Shown here one piece after another: positions 53,520-61,564 of a DNA stretch of 64,000 nt. A program made the translations under genes and the position numbers. Within the stretch, counting starts at the first letter, position 1; each line of letters opens with the position of its first letter. The stretch spans positions 62,001 to 126,000 of the forward strand of contig JBMNOP010000005.1 in assembly GCA_050943135.1 (NCBI GenBank), written 5' to 3'. This DNA is from RUG695 sp050943135 (lineage in GTDB: Bacteria > Planctomycetota > Planctomycetia > Pirellulales > Thermoguttaceae). The notes beneath the pieces were generated by a model, which was not told the origin of the DNA, searched no databases, and saw only the letters and a program-made list of their open reading frames with translations.

Positions 53520-55160
53520 GTGGTTACGAATCATTCCGCTTTTAAAGACGATCGCAAGCAAAGACGATGTGTCCGTGGTTGGACGATTTTTCTCCTTTGT
53601 GTGGTATGTTTTGCGGCGTGTTTTAATTTGGAGACATCGCCGTTCAGGTATATTGTGCCTTCTCACCCCTTTTCGGAGTGTCTTGACAATCAGCTGGCCG
53701 GCGACACTTATGTCTACCTCTATGTCGGGAACCTAATCCCGCAGGGGTTGATGCCCTACCGCGATGCCTTTGATCACAAAGGACCGCTTCTCTATTTGAT
53801 GATGGCTCTTGGAATTCAGATCGGGAACGTGGCCGGAGTATGGATTCTTCAAACGGTTTTACTCTTCGTTTCGGCCGTCTATGCGTATAAAACGTCCCGT
53901 CTCTTGGTTTCCCGAGCTGCCTCGGCACTCGCCGCCGCGCTGGCAGTGATGTGGTATTCCCTCGGAGAGACCGGTCCCGACACGTTCTCGGTCCCTTTCC
54001 TGCTGATTTCCTTGTATGCTTTCGTCCGTTACCTTCTGAACGGATACCGAATCAGCGATTGGGAAACTTTTCTGACCGGTTTGTGTTTCGGCGCCGTCGC
54101 GCTCCTGAAAATCAACCTGGTCTCGCTTTGGATCGTTTTTGTTTCGGTGGTGATTGTTGTTTCGATTGCGAAAAAGGAATACCTTCTTCTTTTCCGCCGC
54201 ACGTTTCTCTTTCTTTTGGGGGCCGCTGTTGTGGTCGTACCGATCTTCTACTGGCTCTGGAGCAAGGGGGTTTTTGCCGATTTTATCGAGTGTTACTGGA
54301 ACTTCAATCTCCTTCATTATGGAGGGATGCCACGCCCTTCGAACTATTTGATGTATGTGTGTCCGTTGTTTTTCCAAGCAGACATGAAGACATTGGTTCG
54401 CTGGTGCTTCTATTTCTGGTTTACCGCTCCGGCGTTTCTGGTTTATCTCATTCTGTTTTTGCGGGAAAAGACTCGGGTGCGCAAGAGCCTTTATGCTTTG
54501 ATGGCCGTCTATCTGCTGACGGCCGTTCTGCTGATCGGTGCGAAAAGCCGGGTCTTCATCTATTACTGTTTTCCGTTGACAGCGGCCTACCTGGTCTTCT
54601 TTGCGATCTCGTTCGATTTCCTTTTGAGACTGATCACCAAACACGCCCTTGTGGCCAGCGCGCTTTTGCTTCTGTTGATCGTTCCTGTTCTCCGTACGCT
54701 TTGCCCTCCGGTGGTCGGCGATTGGGGAAAACGCCATCTGATCGCTAAATGTTGCCCCGATGTCGACGTGGAGGATCTCGGCATACCGATCCGATTCGAT
54801 CGTTCGGCACTCGAATTGGCGCAGTGGCTCCGAGAGAACACCGAAGCAGACGCTTTGATCAACGGGATCGGGTTCCATGTTTACTGGTACGCCAAGCGTC
54901 GTTGTGTTTCCCCCTACGCCATCCTTTCGGTGCGCAAGTCGTATGAACATACCTTTATCAGGGACGAAGAGGGGAAATTTCCCGAGTACATCTTCCTGCG
55001 TCGGAGAGAGGACCAACGGATCGGCAGACTGATGGATCCCCGGCACCGGAAAGAAACAACACTCGAATCGACTCCCGAAATCGAGAAGAGATTGGCCGAT
55101 GACTACGAAAAAGTTTACCAGAACGACGCCTTTGATCTCTATCGGCTGAAAGAGCGCTGA
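53520..55160 (+). CDS. GT-C-type membrane glycosyltransferase (PMT/ArnT-like)
   Basis: 546 residues with about ten to eleven hydrophobic helices followed by a soluble C-terminal part (from about 400). The early loop GDTYVYLYVGNLIPQGLMPY with DAFDHKGPLLYL is the signature of GT39/GT83-like enzymes, with the acidic residue expected to be catalytic. These transfer sugars from polyprenyl phosphates to proteins or lipids on the outer face of the membrane. The start is a GTG at 53520, with no clear ribosome binding site, so the start is tentative. It lies 79 bases after hemE and may be on the same transcript. Confidence 0.7.
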   Translation: MVTNHSAFKDDRKQRRCVRGWTIFLLCVVCFAACFNLETSPFRYIVPSHPFSECLDNQLAGDTYVYLYVGNLIPQGLMPYRDAFDHKGPLLYLMMALGIQIGNVAGVWILQTVLLFVSAVYAYKTSRLLVSRAASALAAALAVMWYSLGETGPDTFSVPFLLISLYAFVRYLLNGYRISDWETFLTGLCFGAVALLKINLVSLWIVFVSVVIVVSIAKKEYLLLFRRTFLFLLGAAVVVVPIFYWLWSKGVFADFIECYWNFNLLHYGGMPRPSNYLMYVCPLFFQADMKTLVRWCFYFWFTAPAFLVYLILFLREKTRVRKSLYALMAVYLLTAVLLIGAKSRVFIYYCFPLTAAYLVFFAISFDFLLRLITKHALVASALLLLLIVPVLRTLCPPVVGDWGKRHLIAKCCPDVDVEDLGIPIRFDRSALELAQWLRENTEADALINGIGFHVYWYAKRRCVSPYAILSVRKSYEHTFIRDEEGKFPEYIFLRRREDQRIGRLMDPRHRKETTLESTPEIEKRLADDYEKVYQNDAFDLYRLKER

Positions 55161-55173
55161 GGTCGATCAGGAC

Positions 55174-55210
55174 AAAAAACTCCCCCAAAAGCGCGTGTCT
55201 TTCGAGGGGG
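55174..55210 (-). terminator. Terminator of the aminotransferase gene
   Basis: Read leftward: CCCCC and AAAG pair with CTTT and GGGGG (55206-55210 with 55182-55186), then AGTTTTTT. It lies between convergent stop codons. Confidence 0.6.
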
Positions 55211-55233
55211 TGGAAAATACTTTTCAGAAATTT

Positions 55234-56424
55234 CTATGCGATGAATTCTTCGATCCGGTCAAACGCTTCTTTGATGTTTTCCATACTTGTCGCGAACGAA
55301 GCGCGGAAATAGCCGGGCGTGCCGAAAGCGCTCCCCATAACGGTGGCGACCTTCTTCTGCGAGAGGAGTTCGAGACACCACTGGGTATCGGTATTGATCA
55401 TATTGCCGTTGTATTCACGGCCGAGATGTTCCTTGATATTGACGAAAGCGTAGAACGCGCCACCCATCTTTGGGCAGGACATTCCCTTGATGTTAGCAAT
55501 CCGCTGCTCGACATAGTCGCGACGTTTGGCGAATTCGGCGACCATCTTGGCGACGCAGGACTGGTCTCCCTCGACGGCTGCCAGGGCGGCATACTGGCTG
55601 ATGCTACATGGGTTGCTTGTTTCTTGGCTTTGGAGCGCACCCATCTTCTTGGCAACATTCTCGGGGGCCAGCGCCCAGCCGATACGCCATCCGGTCATTG
55701 CGTAGGTCTTACTGACTCCGTTGATAACGATGACGCGTTCTTGAAGTCTTTCGTGGACAGTTGGGAAGCTGACGAATTTATTGTCGCCGTAAACGAGGTT
55801 TTCGTAAATTTCATCGGCCAGAACAAAAAGGTTGTTTTCCAGAACGATGGTGGCCAGCTTCTTGAGTTCTTCACTCGAGTAGATGTTTCCGGTCGGGTTC
55901 GACGGCGTACAGAGGAGAAACATGCGCGTCTTGGGGGTGATCGCCGCTTTGAGCTGTTCAGGGGAGATTTTGAAGTTGTTCGACTCTTCCGTCTCGACGA
56001 TTACCGGAATCGCACCGGAAAGTTTCACCAGTTCGGCGTAGCTGACCCAGTACGGGGCGGGGATAATGACCTCGTCACCGGGATTCAGCGTGCAGAAGAG
56101 GGAGTTGTGAATCGAGTGTTTCGCCCCGTTCGAGATAACGCAGGAAGTGAAGGGATATTCAAGACCATGAACCCTTTTATAGTTGGCCACGACAGCTTTT
56201 TTCAGTTCGGGGATTCCGCTGGCGACGGTATAGCGCGTATGACCGGCTTTCATTGCCTCGATTGCCGCCCGGCAGATATGCTCGGGAGTGTCGAAGTCGG
56301 GTTCGCCGACACTCAGGTTATAGACCGTTTCACCCGAAGCCTTAAGCTCTTTTGCCCGAGCCGACATTGCCAGCGTGGCCGACGGCTCCATGTTTTGAAC
56401 GATCTTGGAAAGTTCAATTGCCAT
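55234..56424 (-). CDS. Class I aspartate-type aminotransferase
   Basis: PLP enzyme, 396 residues, of the AspC/AspB subgroup I-gamma. The Schiff-base lysine is K239 in GVSKTYAMTGWRIGW. Further marks are VGEPDFDTPEH (39-49), YTVASGIPELK, CTPSNPTGNIYSSEEL and the C-terminal RASFATS arginine that holds the substrate carboxylate. It makes aspartate from oxaloacetate and glutamate or acts on related substrates; possibly it is the general aspartate transaminase. GGAGG about 12 bases before the ATG supports the start. Confidence 0.92.
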   Translation of the reverse strand: MAIELSKIVQNMEPSATLAMSARAKELKASGETVYNLSVGEPDFDTPEHICRAAIEAMKAGHTRYTVASGIPELKKAVVANYKRVHGLEYPFTSCVISNGAKHSIHNSLFCTLNPGDEVIIPAPYWVSYAELVKLSGAIPVIVETEESNNFKISPEQLKAAITPKTRMFLLCTPSNPTGNIYSSEELKKLATIVLENNLFVLADEIYENLVYGDNKFVSFPTVHERLQERVIVINGVSKTYAMTGWRIGWALAPENVAKKMGALQSQETSNPCSISQYAALAAVEGDQSCVAKMVAEFAKRRDYVEQRIANIKGMSCPKMGGAFYAFVNIKEHLGREYNGNMINTDTQWCLELLSQKKVATVMGSAFGTPGYFRASFATSMENIKEAFDRIEEFIA

Positions 56425-56549
56425 TTGCGAATAATCCTCCGAATTTAGAAATCTTTACTCATCTTAACACCCCTTAAAATCTGCCGGAATTTTTCGACGA
56501 AAACTTCAAGGGGTGTCGCTCCTCCTCTTTCGGTCAATCCATACCGACC

Positions 56550-58433
56550 TTACTGGTTATTGAGGATCGGGGCCAGATCTTCTTGCGGGGTTGAAATAAG
56601 TTCGAGCCCGAATTTTTCCTTGAGGTAAGCCAGCACCTCGGGGGTGAGGAATGCCGGGGCGGTGGGACCGATACGAATGTTCTGCACATTCAGGAAGAGG
56701 AGCGAAAGGAGTACCGACACGGCCTTTTGTTCAAACCAACTCAGGAAAATCGAAATCGGCAGACTGTTGATGTCTTTGCCGGTTTCTTCGGCGAGGAACT
56801 TGGCGATCCGAATGATGGACCACGAATCGTTGCACTGCCCCGCATCCCAGAGACGGGGGATGGCGTTGACCAGCGACGGGAACTTGATCGAGTTGAACCG
56901 ATATTTGGCGCAACCGCAGGTCAAAATGATACAGTCGCTCGGAATAGCCTGGGCGAGCTCGGTAAAATAGTTGCGGTTTTCTTGGGTTCCGTCACAACCG
57001 GCAATGACAAAGAAATGTCTGAGTTCTCCGCGGTTGAAAGCACGCTCGATTTGTTCGCGCATCGCGATAGCGTTATCTGCTCCGTAACCAACAGTGAGCT
57101 TCTCTTTTTCGCCCGGCCTGGAATCGAAGAAGCCGGAAGAATCGAGTGCTGCCTGAATGACAGGAGCGAAGTCTTTCTTGCCGTCTTTTCCCTCTTCGAT
57201 ATGTCTGATGCCGGGCCACGCGGCCGGACCGGTAGTGAAGATGTAGTCGGCATAACTTTCTTTCGGTTTTTGGATGCAGTTGGTAGTCATCAGAATTGCG
57301 CCGGGGAACGAGTCGAATTCTTCTCGCTGATTCTGCCAGGCGGTCCCGAAATGACCGACCAGATGGGGAAACTTTTTCAGACCGGGATAGGCGTGAGCGG
57401 GGAGCATTTCTCCGTGGGTATAGACGTTGATCTCTTTCCCCTTGGTCTGTTCCAGAAGTTGGTAAAGATCGGAGAGATCGTGTCCCGAGACGAGAATGCA
57501 TTTCCCAGGAACCGGGTTTGTCTGAACCGCGGCCGGATAGGGCACTCCGAAACGGAACTGATGAAGTTTCTCAAGCAATTCCATGGCCGTGAGATTTAGC
57601 TCACCGATCCTGAGCGCCGAAGCCAGAAGGACTTCGCTGTCTATGATCGCGTCGATCTTTCCGACCTCTTCAAAGAGACCGTCGAGAAGAGCGGATTCCT
57701 TCTCTTCCCACTCGCCGAGCGCCTTTTCGTTGGCTTCGACCTCACTTTGTAGAGACGCCTTCTTCTTCTTTTCGTCACTGGAACGGCTCCGAATCTCCTT
57801 GATGCGGAGCTTGATCCCTTCGGTTTCGAGTCGGAGCGCTTCACGTGCTTCGCATGCGGTAGTGTAGAAATGCCAGGTATAAGCGGCCGTTCCCCGAGCG
57901 CCATAGAGGACCAGTTCTTGCAGCCCGGTGATCTCTGCTCCGAGATCTCCTAAGCGGATGGGAATGGCAAAGTCAACCCCTTGGGCGGCCAGTTCTTCAA
58001 CCTGTTCGTCGGAGGGCAACTGAACCATCTGTTCGATCTGCAGTTCGTACTCCTCGACCTGAGTCTTGAACTGTTCGAGCTCATCGAGTTTGATATCGGC
58101 CCCCAAGGAATCGGAGAGGTTGAGGACTTGAGACGCCTTGAAGATGAGACGGGCGATTTGACGGGGATCAAAATTGACATTTGTCAGTGTCGCGTAGAGG
58201 GCTTCAAGGAGAAAGCGGTCTACGACCCGGCTCGAACGGATTTCTTCTTTCCCGGGGCGCTTTTTTTTGGTCGGGTACGGCTTTTGACGGTACATTGTCC
58301 TTTTTTGGGCAATTTGCTTGACCCAGCCGGTGAGCAGATCTTGAAGCGCTGCGGTTTTGGGGTCTTTCCCGCAAACACCGCTCACATCGCAACCGGTCCC
58401 GCCGGCTGTCTGCTGACATTGATAGCAAAACAT
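56550..58433 (-). CDS. hcp: Hybrid cluster protein / hydroxylamine reductase with coiled-coil insertion
   Basis: Iron-sulfur enzyme that reduces hydroxylamine or NO and protects against nitrosative stress. 627 residues. N-terminal cluster cysteines are C3, C6, C15 and C21. Hybrid-cluster ligands can be followed: VSGHDL, YTHGEMLPAH, MTTNC, IAGCDG, TCGCAKYRFN and WFEQKAV. Most Hcp are about 540-560 residues; the extra length is a charged coiled-coil stretch at about 195-255 (EGIKLRIKEIRSRSSDEKKK and onward). GAAGAGG before the ATG supports the start. No hcr reductase gene adjoins it; the ferredoxin at 43954 could supply electrons (inference). Confidence 0.93.
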   Translation of the reverse strand: MFCYQCQQTAGGTGCDVSGVCGKDPKTAALQDLLTGWVKQIAQKRTMYRQKPYPTKKKRPGKEEIRSSRVVDRFLLEALYATLTNVNFDPRQIARLIFKASQVLNLSDSLGADIKLDELEQFKTQVEEYELQIEQMVQLPSDEQVEELAAQGVDFAIPIRLGDLGAEITGLQELVLYGARGTAAYTWHFYTTACEAREALRLETEGIKLRIKEIRSRSSDEKKKKASLQSEVEANEKALGEWEEKESALLDGLFEEVGKIDAIIDSEVLLASALRIGELNLTAMELLEKLHQFRFGVPYPAAVQTNPVPGKCILVSGHDLSDLYQLLEQTKGKEINVYTHGEMLPAHAYPGLKKFPHLVGHFGTAWQNQREEFDSFPGAILMTTNCIQKPKESYADYIFTTGPAAWPGIRHIEEGKDGKKDFAPVIQAALDSSGFFDSRPGEKEKLTVGYGADNAIAMREQIERAFNRGELRHFFVIAGCDGTQENRNYFTELAQAIPSDCIILTCGCAKYRFNSIKFPSLVNAIPRLWDAGQCNDSWSIIRIAKFLAEETGKDINSLPISIFLSWFEQKAVSVLLSLLFLNVQNIRIGPTAPAFLTPEVLAYLKEKFGLELISTPQEDLAPILNNQ

Positions 58434-58546
58434 CTCTGTGCCTCTTCATACTCCCGTAAAGGGGTGATTTCAGTTTCCGCATTTCATACCATTATATCCA
58501 GAACGTTGTTTTCATAAAGGGTGTAAAATTTTTTTCTTCGGGTCTC

Positions 58547-58574
58547 TTGACGGGATAAGAAATTTCAGTAGACT
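58547..58574 (+). promoter_or_regulatory. Promoter of tRNA-Leu
   Basis: TTGACG at 58547-58552, 16-base spacer, TAGACT at 58569-58574, 17 bases before the tRNA 5' end. Confidence 0.6.
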
Positions 58575-58591
58575 TCAGGGCGTAAGTCGAC

Positions 58592-58676
58592 GCGGGAGTG
58601 GCGGAATTGGCAGACGCGTCAGGTTGAGGGCCTGATGGGATTTTTTCTCGTGGAGGTTCAAGTCCTCTTTCCCGCA
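58592..58676 (+). tRNA. tRNA-Leu (anticodon GAG)
   Basis: 85-base class II tRNA. Acceptor GCGGGAG pairs with TTCCCGC (last pair G-T), the anticodon stem TCAGG/CCTGA encloses TTGAGGG with GAG at 58626-58628, a long variable arm follows (GGGATTTTTTCTC), and the T-loop reads TTCAAGT. CCA is not encoded. It reads CUC and CUU codons. Confidence 0.95.
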
Positions 58677-58686
58677 CTCAGAGAGT

Positions 58687-58711
58687 CCCGTGAGTTTTCA
58701 CGGGCTTTTTT
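58687..58711 (+). terminator. Rho-independent terminator after tRNA-Leu
   Basis: CCCGTGA pairs with TCACGGG (58687-58693 with 58698-58704) around GTTT, followed by CTTTTTT. Confidence 0.85.
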
Positions 58712-58758
58712 GTTTTTTGGGGCATTCAAAACCGTTTCTGCGGCCCGTGAGGCCCAGG

Positions 58759-58787
58759 TGGCGTTTCCGCGGAAGTTTTGTTATAAT
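58759..58787 (+). promoter_or_regulatory. Possible promoter before tRNA-Arg(CCG)
   Basis: A perfect TATAAT at 58782-58787 with only a weak -35 (TGGCGT, 17-base spacer). It lies about 154 bases before the tRNA, so the transcript would have a long leader, or the box serves something unseen. Confidence 0.35.
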
Positions 58788-58940
58788 GTCGGTGTCGGTA
58801 AACGTTTTTGAGACGTCTGGGTCGCAAAAGTTGCCGTACCGTCAAACGCTGGTCGCCAAACTTTGCGGTAGCAGGTTATTTGCCTGTGGTCTGTCGGTCG
58901 CGCTTTTTTCGCCCCTGGACAATCAGGAGAGTGTCGATAT

Positions 58941-59014
58941 GATCCCGTAGCTCAATTGGATAGAGCGTCGGCCTCCGAAGCCGAAGGTTGCTGGTTCGAT
59001 TCCAGTCGGGGTTA
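58941..59014 (+). tRNA. tRNA-Arg (anticodon CCG)
   Basis: 74 bases. Acceptor GATCCCG pairs with CGGGGTT, D-stem GCTC/GAGC, anticodon stem TCGGC/GCCGA around CTCCGAA with CCG at 58975-58977, and T-arm GCTGG-TTCGATT-CCAGT. The first pair is G1-U72. CCA is not encoded. Reads CGG. Confidence 0.94.
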
Positions 59015-59068
59015 TTCCTTTACGCTTTTGGTTTTTGGTCCCTCGGCGATCCCCCTTCGAAATTTGCT

Positions 59069-59953
59069 ATGGAAAATTTAGCCCGATTTAAAAAGATCCT
59101 TCGGACGTCGGTTCCCCTGGCGATGCATACATGGCTTCAGCTCGGCGGGCAGGTAGAGTATTTTGCCGAACCTCGAACAGAGGAGGAACTCGCCGAATTG
59201 CTTGAGGCCGTTTTTGAAGCGGGGGTTGAACTTCGCTTTCTCGGGACCGGCACGAACGTTCTCGTCTCTGATTCCGGTGTGCCCGGCATGGTGGTGCGTC
59301 TGAGCGCCCCCGATTTCTGCAAGATCGATGCTGATCCGGGTGCAGCCACGGTTACCGTCGGTGCCGGTGCCAAACTCGGCCGCGTGATAACAAGCGCAGT
59401 CTACGGGGGTCTGGCAGGACTCGAGGGGCTTATCGGGATTCCTGGCACCGTCGGTGGGGCCGTTCATAACAACATTTCCACATCAGACGGCAATATCGGC
59501 CAGTGGATAGATTTGCTTCGCGTTGTCCGCCTTAACGGTGAGATCGCCGAATTTACCCGAGACGACCTTGAGTTTACCGAAACGAATACCCCGCTCGAAA
59601 ACGTCGTGATTACTGCTTGTCGGTTCCGTCTGATCCCCGAAGAAGCCGAAGAGCTCTCGCGTCGTCTTCAGAAGATCTGGATTCTCCGCAAAAAGAATCA
59701 ACCGATCGGTTATCAGGGGGCCGGCCGGCTCTTTAAAGATCTTCCCGGAGCGAGTGCCTCGGAACTGATCGACGATGTCGGCCTTAAAGGGACGCGTATC
59801 GGCGGGGCGGTCATCTGCGACCGCAACTCCAATTTCGTTCTGATCGAGCCGGAATGTTCCAGCGACGATGTTCATCGCTTGATTCGTCTGATTCAGACAC
59901 AGGTCCGCGAACGATCCGGTGTCGACCTCGAAACCGATTTGACTTTGTGGTGA
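59069..59953 (+). CDS. murB: MurB-like protein (UDP-N-acetylenolpyruvoylglucosamine reductase fold) with altered active site
   Basis: MurB reduces UDP-GlcNAc-enolpyruvate to UDP-MurNAc for peptidoglycan. 294 residues. FAD-binding segments are present: FLGTGTNVLVSDSGVPGMVV (58-77) and GLIGIPGTVGGAVHNN (120-135). Active-site segments differ. Where the family has FxYRxS, it reads FTETNTP (169-175). Where the proton donor Ser or Cys is expected in AG-S/C-x-FKNP, it reads AGRLFKDLP with arginine 220. HANF is NSNF. The C-terminal GLKGTRIGGA is kept. So the fold and FAD site are likely intact but classical reductase chemistry is doubtful. ATG at 59069, just downstream of tRNA-Arg. Confidence 0.8.
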   Translation: MENLARFKKILRTSVPLAMHTWLQLGGQVEYFAEPRTEEELAELLEAVFEAGVELRFLGTGTNVLVSDSGVPGMVVRLSAPDFCKIDADPGAATVTVGAGAKLGRVITSAVYGGLAGLEGLIGIPGTVGGAVHNNISTSDGNIGQWIDLLRVVRLNGEIAEFTRDDLEFTETNTPLENVVITACRFRLIPEEAEELSRRLQKIWILRKKNQPIGYQGAGRLFKDLPGASASELIDDVGLKGTRIGGAVICDRNSNFVLIEPECSSDDVHRLIRLIQTQVRERSGVDLETDLTLW

Positions 59954-59967
59954 AGGGAGGTCCCCGC

Positions 59968-60855
59968 ATGCTTTCCCAAGCGATTTGTTCCACTTCCGTC
60001 CCGGGCATGATTCCTAAAAAAGGGAAAGTTCGCGATGTTTATGATTTCGGCGATACCCTTCTCCTGGTCAGTACCGATCGGCTGAGCGCCTTCGATTTTG
60101 TTCTTCCGACCGGGATTCCCGACAAGGGGAAGATCCTGAACCAGACCTCCGAATTCTGGTTTGACCGTCTCGAAGTTCCGAATCACTTTATTACGTCCGA
60201 TGTTGACCGTATTCCTTTCCCGGAAGGAACCGACCTTTCGCGATTTCGTGGCCGTTCGACCCTCTGCAAAAAGACGAAGGTGATTCCAATCGAATGCGTG
60301 GTTCGCGGCTATCTTGCGGGGTCGGGTTGGAAAGAATACCAAAAGTCGCAGACTGTTTGCGGCGTTGTTCTTCCTGCCGGACTCCGTCAGTGCGAAAAGC
60401 TTCCCGAGCCGATCTTTACCCCGTCAACCAAAGCCGAAGAGGGGCACGACGAGAACATTTCTTTTGAACAAATGGTCGATTTGGTCGGTCGGGAAACTGC
60501 CGAGACGCTTCGCAGCCGCGCGCTCGATATTTTCTCCCGCGGCAGTGATTACGCTGCCAAACGGGGGATCATTATCGCCGATACCAAATTCGAGTTCGGT
60601 GTTCTCGATGACCGGATCATCCTGATCGATGAAGTTCTGACTCCCGATTCCTCCCGCTTTTGGCCTTCGGCCAACTATGAACCGGGGCGCGATCAGGATT
60701 CCTTTGATAAGCAGTTCGTTCGGAACTGGCTCCTTGCTTCGGACTGGGACCGTCAGTCGGTTCCTCCCGCTTTACCTGACGATATTGTCGAGAAGACGCG
60801 CGACAAATACATCGAGGCATTCAAAAAGTTGACCGGGCGTATTTTCGTTCCGTAA
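59968..60855 (+). CDS. purC: Phosphoribosylaminoimidazole-succinocarboxamide synthase
   Basis: Joins CAIR and aspartate with ATP in purine synthesis. 295 residues, the longer eukaryote-like/proteobacterial SAICAR synthetase form. GKVRDVYDFGDTLLLVSTDRLSAFD (19-43) is the ATP-binding start; IPIECVVRGYLAGSGWKEYQ and the late IADTKFEFGVL and LIDEVLTPDSSRFWP are the two family signatures. GGGAGG lies seven bases before the ATG at 59968; the frame overlapping murB upstream is not used. It follows murB by 14 bases. Confidence 0.96.
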   Translation: MLSQAICSTSVPGMIPKKGKVRDVYDFGDTLLLVSTDRLSAFDFVLPTGIPDKGKILNQTSEFWFDRLEVPNHFITSDVDRIPFPEGTDLSRFRGRSTLCKKTKVIPIECVVRGYLAGSGWKEYQKSQTVCGVVLPAGLRQCEKLPEPIFTPSTKAEEGHDENISFEQMVDLVGRETAETLRSRALDIFSRGSDYAAKRGIIIADTKFEFGVLDDRIILIDEVLTPDSSRFWPSANYEPGRDQDSFDKQFVRNWLLASDWDRQSVPPALPDDIVEKTRDKYIEAFKKLTGRIFVP

Positions 60856-60901
60856 TCCGGTGTCGATCCCCATCGATTCTTTTATCGTTTGATAAAGGGA
60901 T

Positions 60902-60974
60902 GTCCCCGTAGCTCAGGGGATAGAGCGACGGTTTCCTAAACCGTAGGTCGCGCGTTCGAATCGCGCCGGGGATA
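60902..60974 (+). tRNA. tRNA-Arg (anticodon CCT)
   Basis: 73 bases. Acceptor GTCCCCG pairs with CGGGGAT (again G1-U72), D-stem GCTC/GAGC, anticodon stem ACGGT/ACCGT around TTCCTAA with CCT at 60935-60937, and T-arm GCGCG-TTCGAAT-CGCGC. CCA is not encoded. Reads AGG. Confidence 0.95.
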
Positions 60975-61564
60975 TTGCCTACCGAATTCTTGGGGTTCGG
61001 GGAGTTTTTCTAGCCTTCGCTTTTTTGTCGGGTGTCAACCCGAACTTTTCTCTTCCAAGACGGTTACTTCAACCGACTCGGCGGCGATGACCATGTCGAA
61101 ACATCGGGTTTCATCGTCGTCCATCAAACGAATAACAGATTCGCCGTCTCCGGCTTTCGAACGCAGAATTTCACGGGGTCGCCCCCGTCGCCGCTGTATC
61201 ACTCGATGTTGTAGAGCACGACTCGGATGGGGCCCATCTTAGGATTAGTCAGTTTTGATCTTCAGGTTCGGATAGAGGCCGGCATTCACAGGGTGTGTCT
61301 TCCGGGACTCCGTTTCCATCATCCACCGCAATGCCGCCGTGTGGGATAGGATCCGTAACACACCCGCCGGAAAGATCGGCAGTTCGGCACAGGGGACTCT
61401 TTCTGCGCCTTCAAGAGCGGGGGAATTTTTGAGAATCTCCATGATGGGAGCTTTTATCCCCCGCTTTTTCCTTCGAAAACGGGGATTCCGCCCGCTTCCG
61501 ACCCGCCGGAGTGCTCCGACAGACGACCTGGGCCGAAACAGCTCACTTTCCGTGAGAAACCGTT
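60975..61564. other. Gene-poor region (590 bp), possibly decayed
   Basis: No well-supported gene. Open frames on both strands lack ribosome binding sites. The leftward strand carries two protein-like pieces in different frames: one ending HPVNAGLYPNLKIKTD (stop at 61245) and one at 61035-61202. Together they could be remnants of a small broken gene or chance. Confidence 0.4.
61035..61202 (-). CDS. Possible small ORF, 55 residues (low confidence)
   Basis: A GTG-started frame whose product has an arginine-rich start (IQRRRGRPREILRS) and an acidic, hydrophobic-alternating end (RLMDDDETRCFDMVIAAESV then EVTVLEEKSSG). Codon choice looks like the neighbouring genes. There is no ribosome binding site, and the frame is open only from a stop at about 61236. 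It may be a small real gene or the tail of a frameshifted one. No family recognised. Confidence 0.25.
   Translation of the reverse strand: MIQRRRGRPREILRSKAGDGESVIRLMDDDETRCFDMVIAAESVEVTVLEEKSSG

Noticed and set aside
55195..56448. 417-residue rightward open frame opposite the aminotransferase
   Set aside because: Antisense shadow; the leftward frame has the complete aminotransferase motifs including K239.
58690..58950. 86-residue open frame between two tRNA genes
   Set aside because: It begins inside the tRNA-Leu terminator and ends in the next tRNA; composition is not protein-like.
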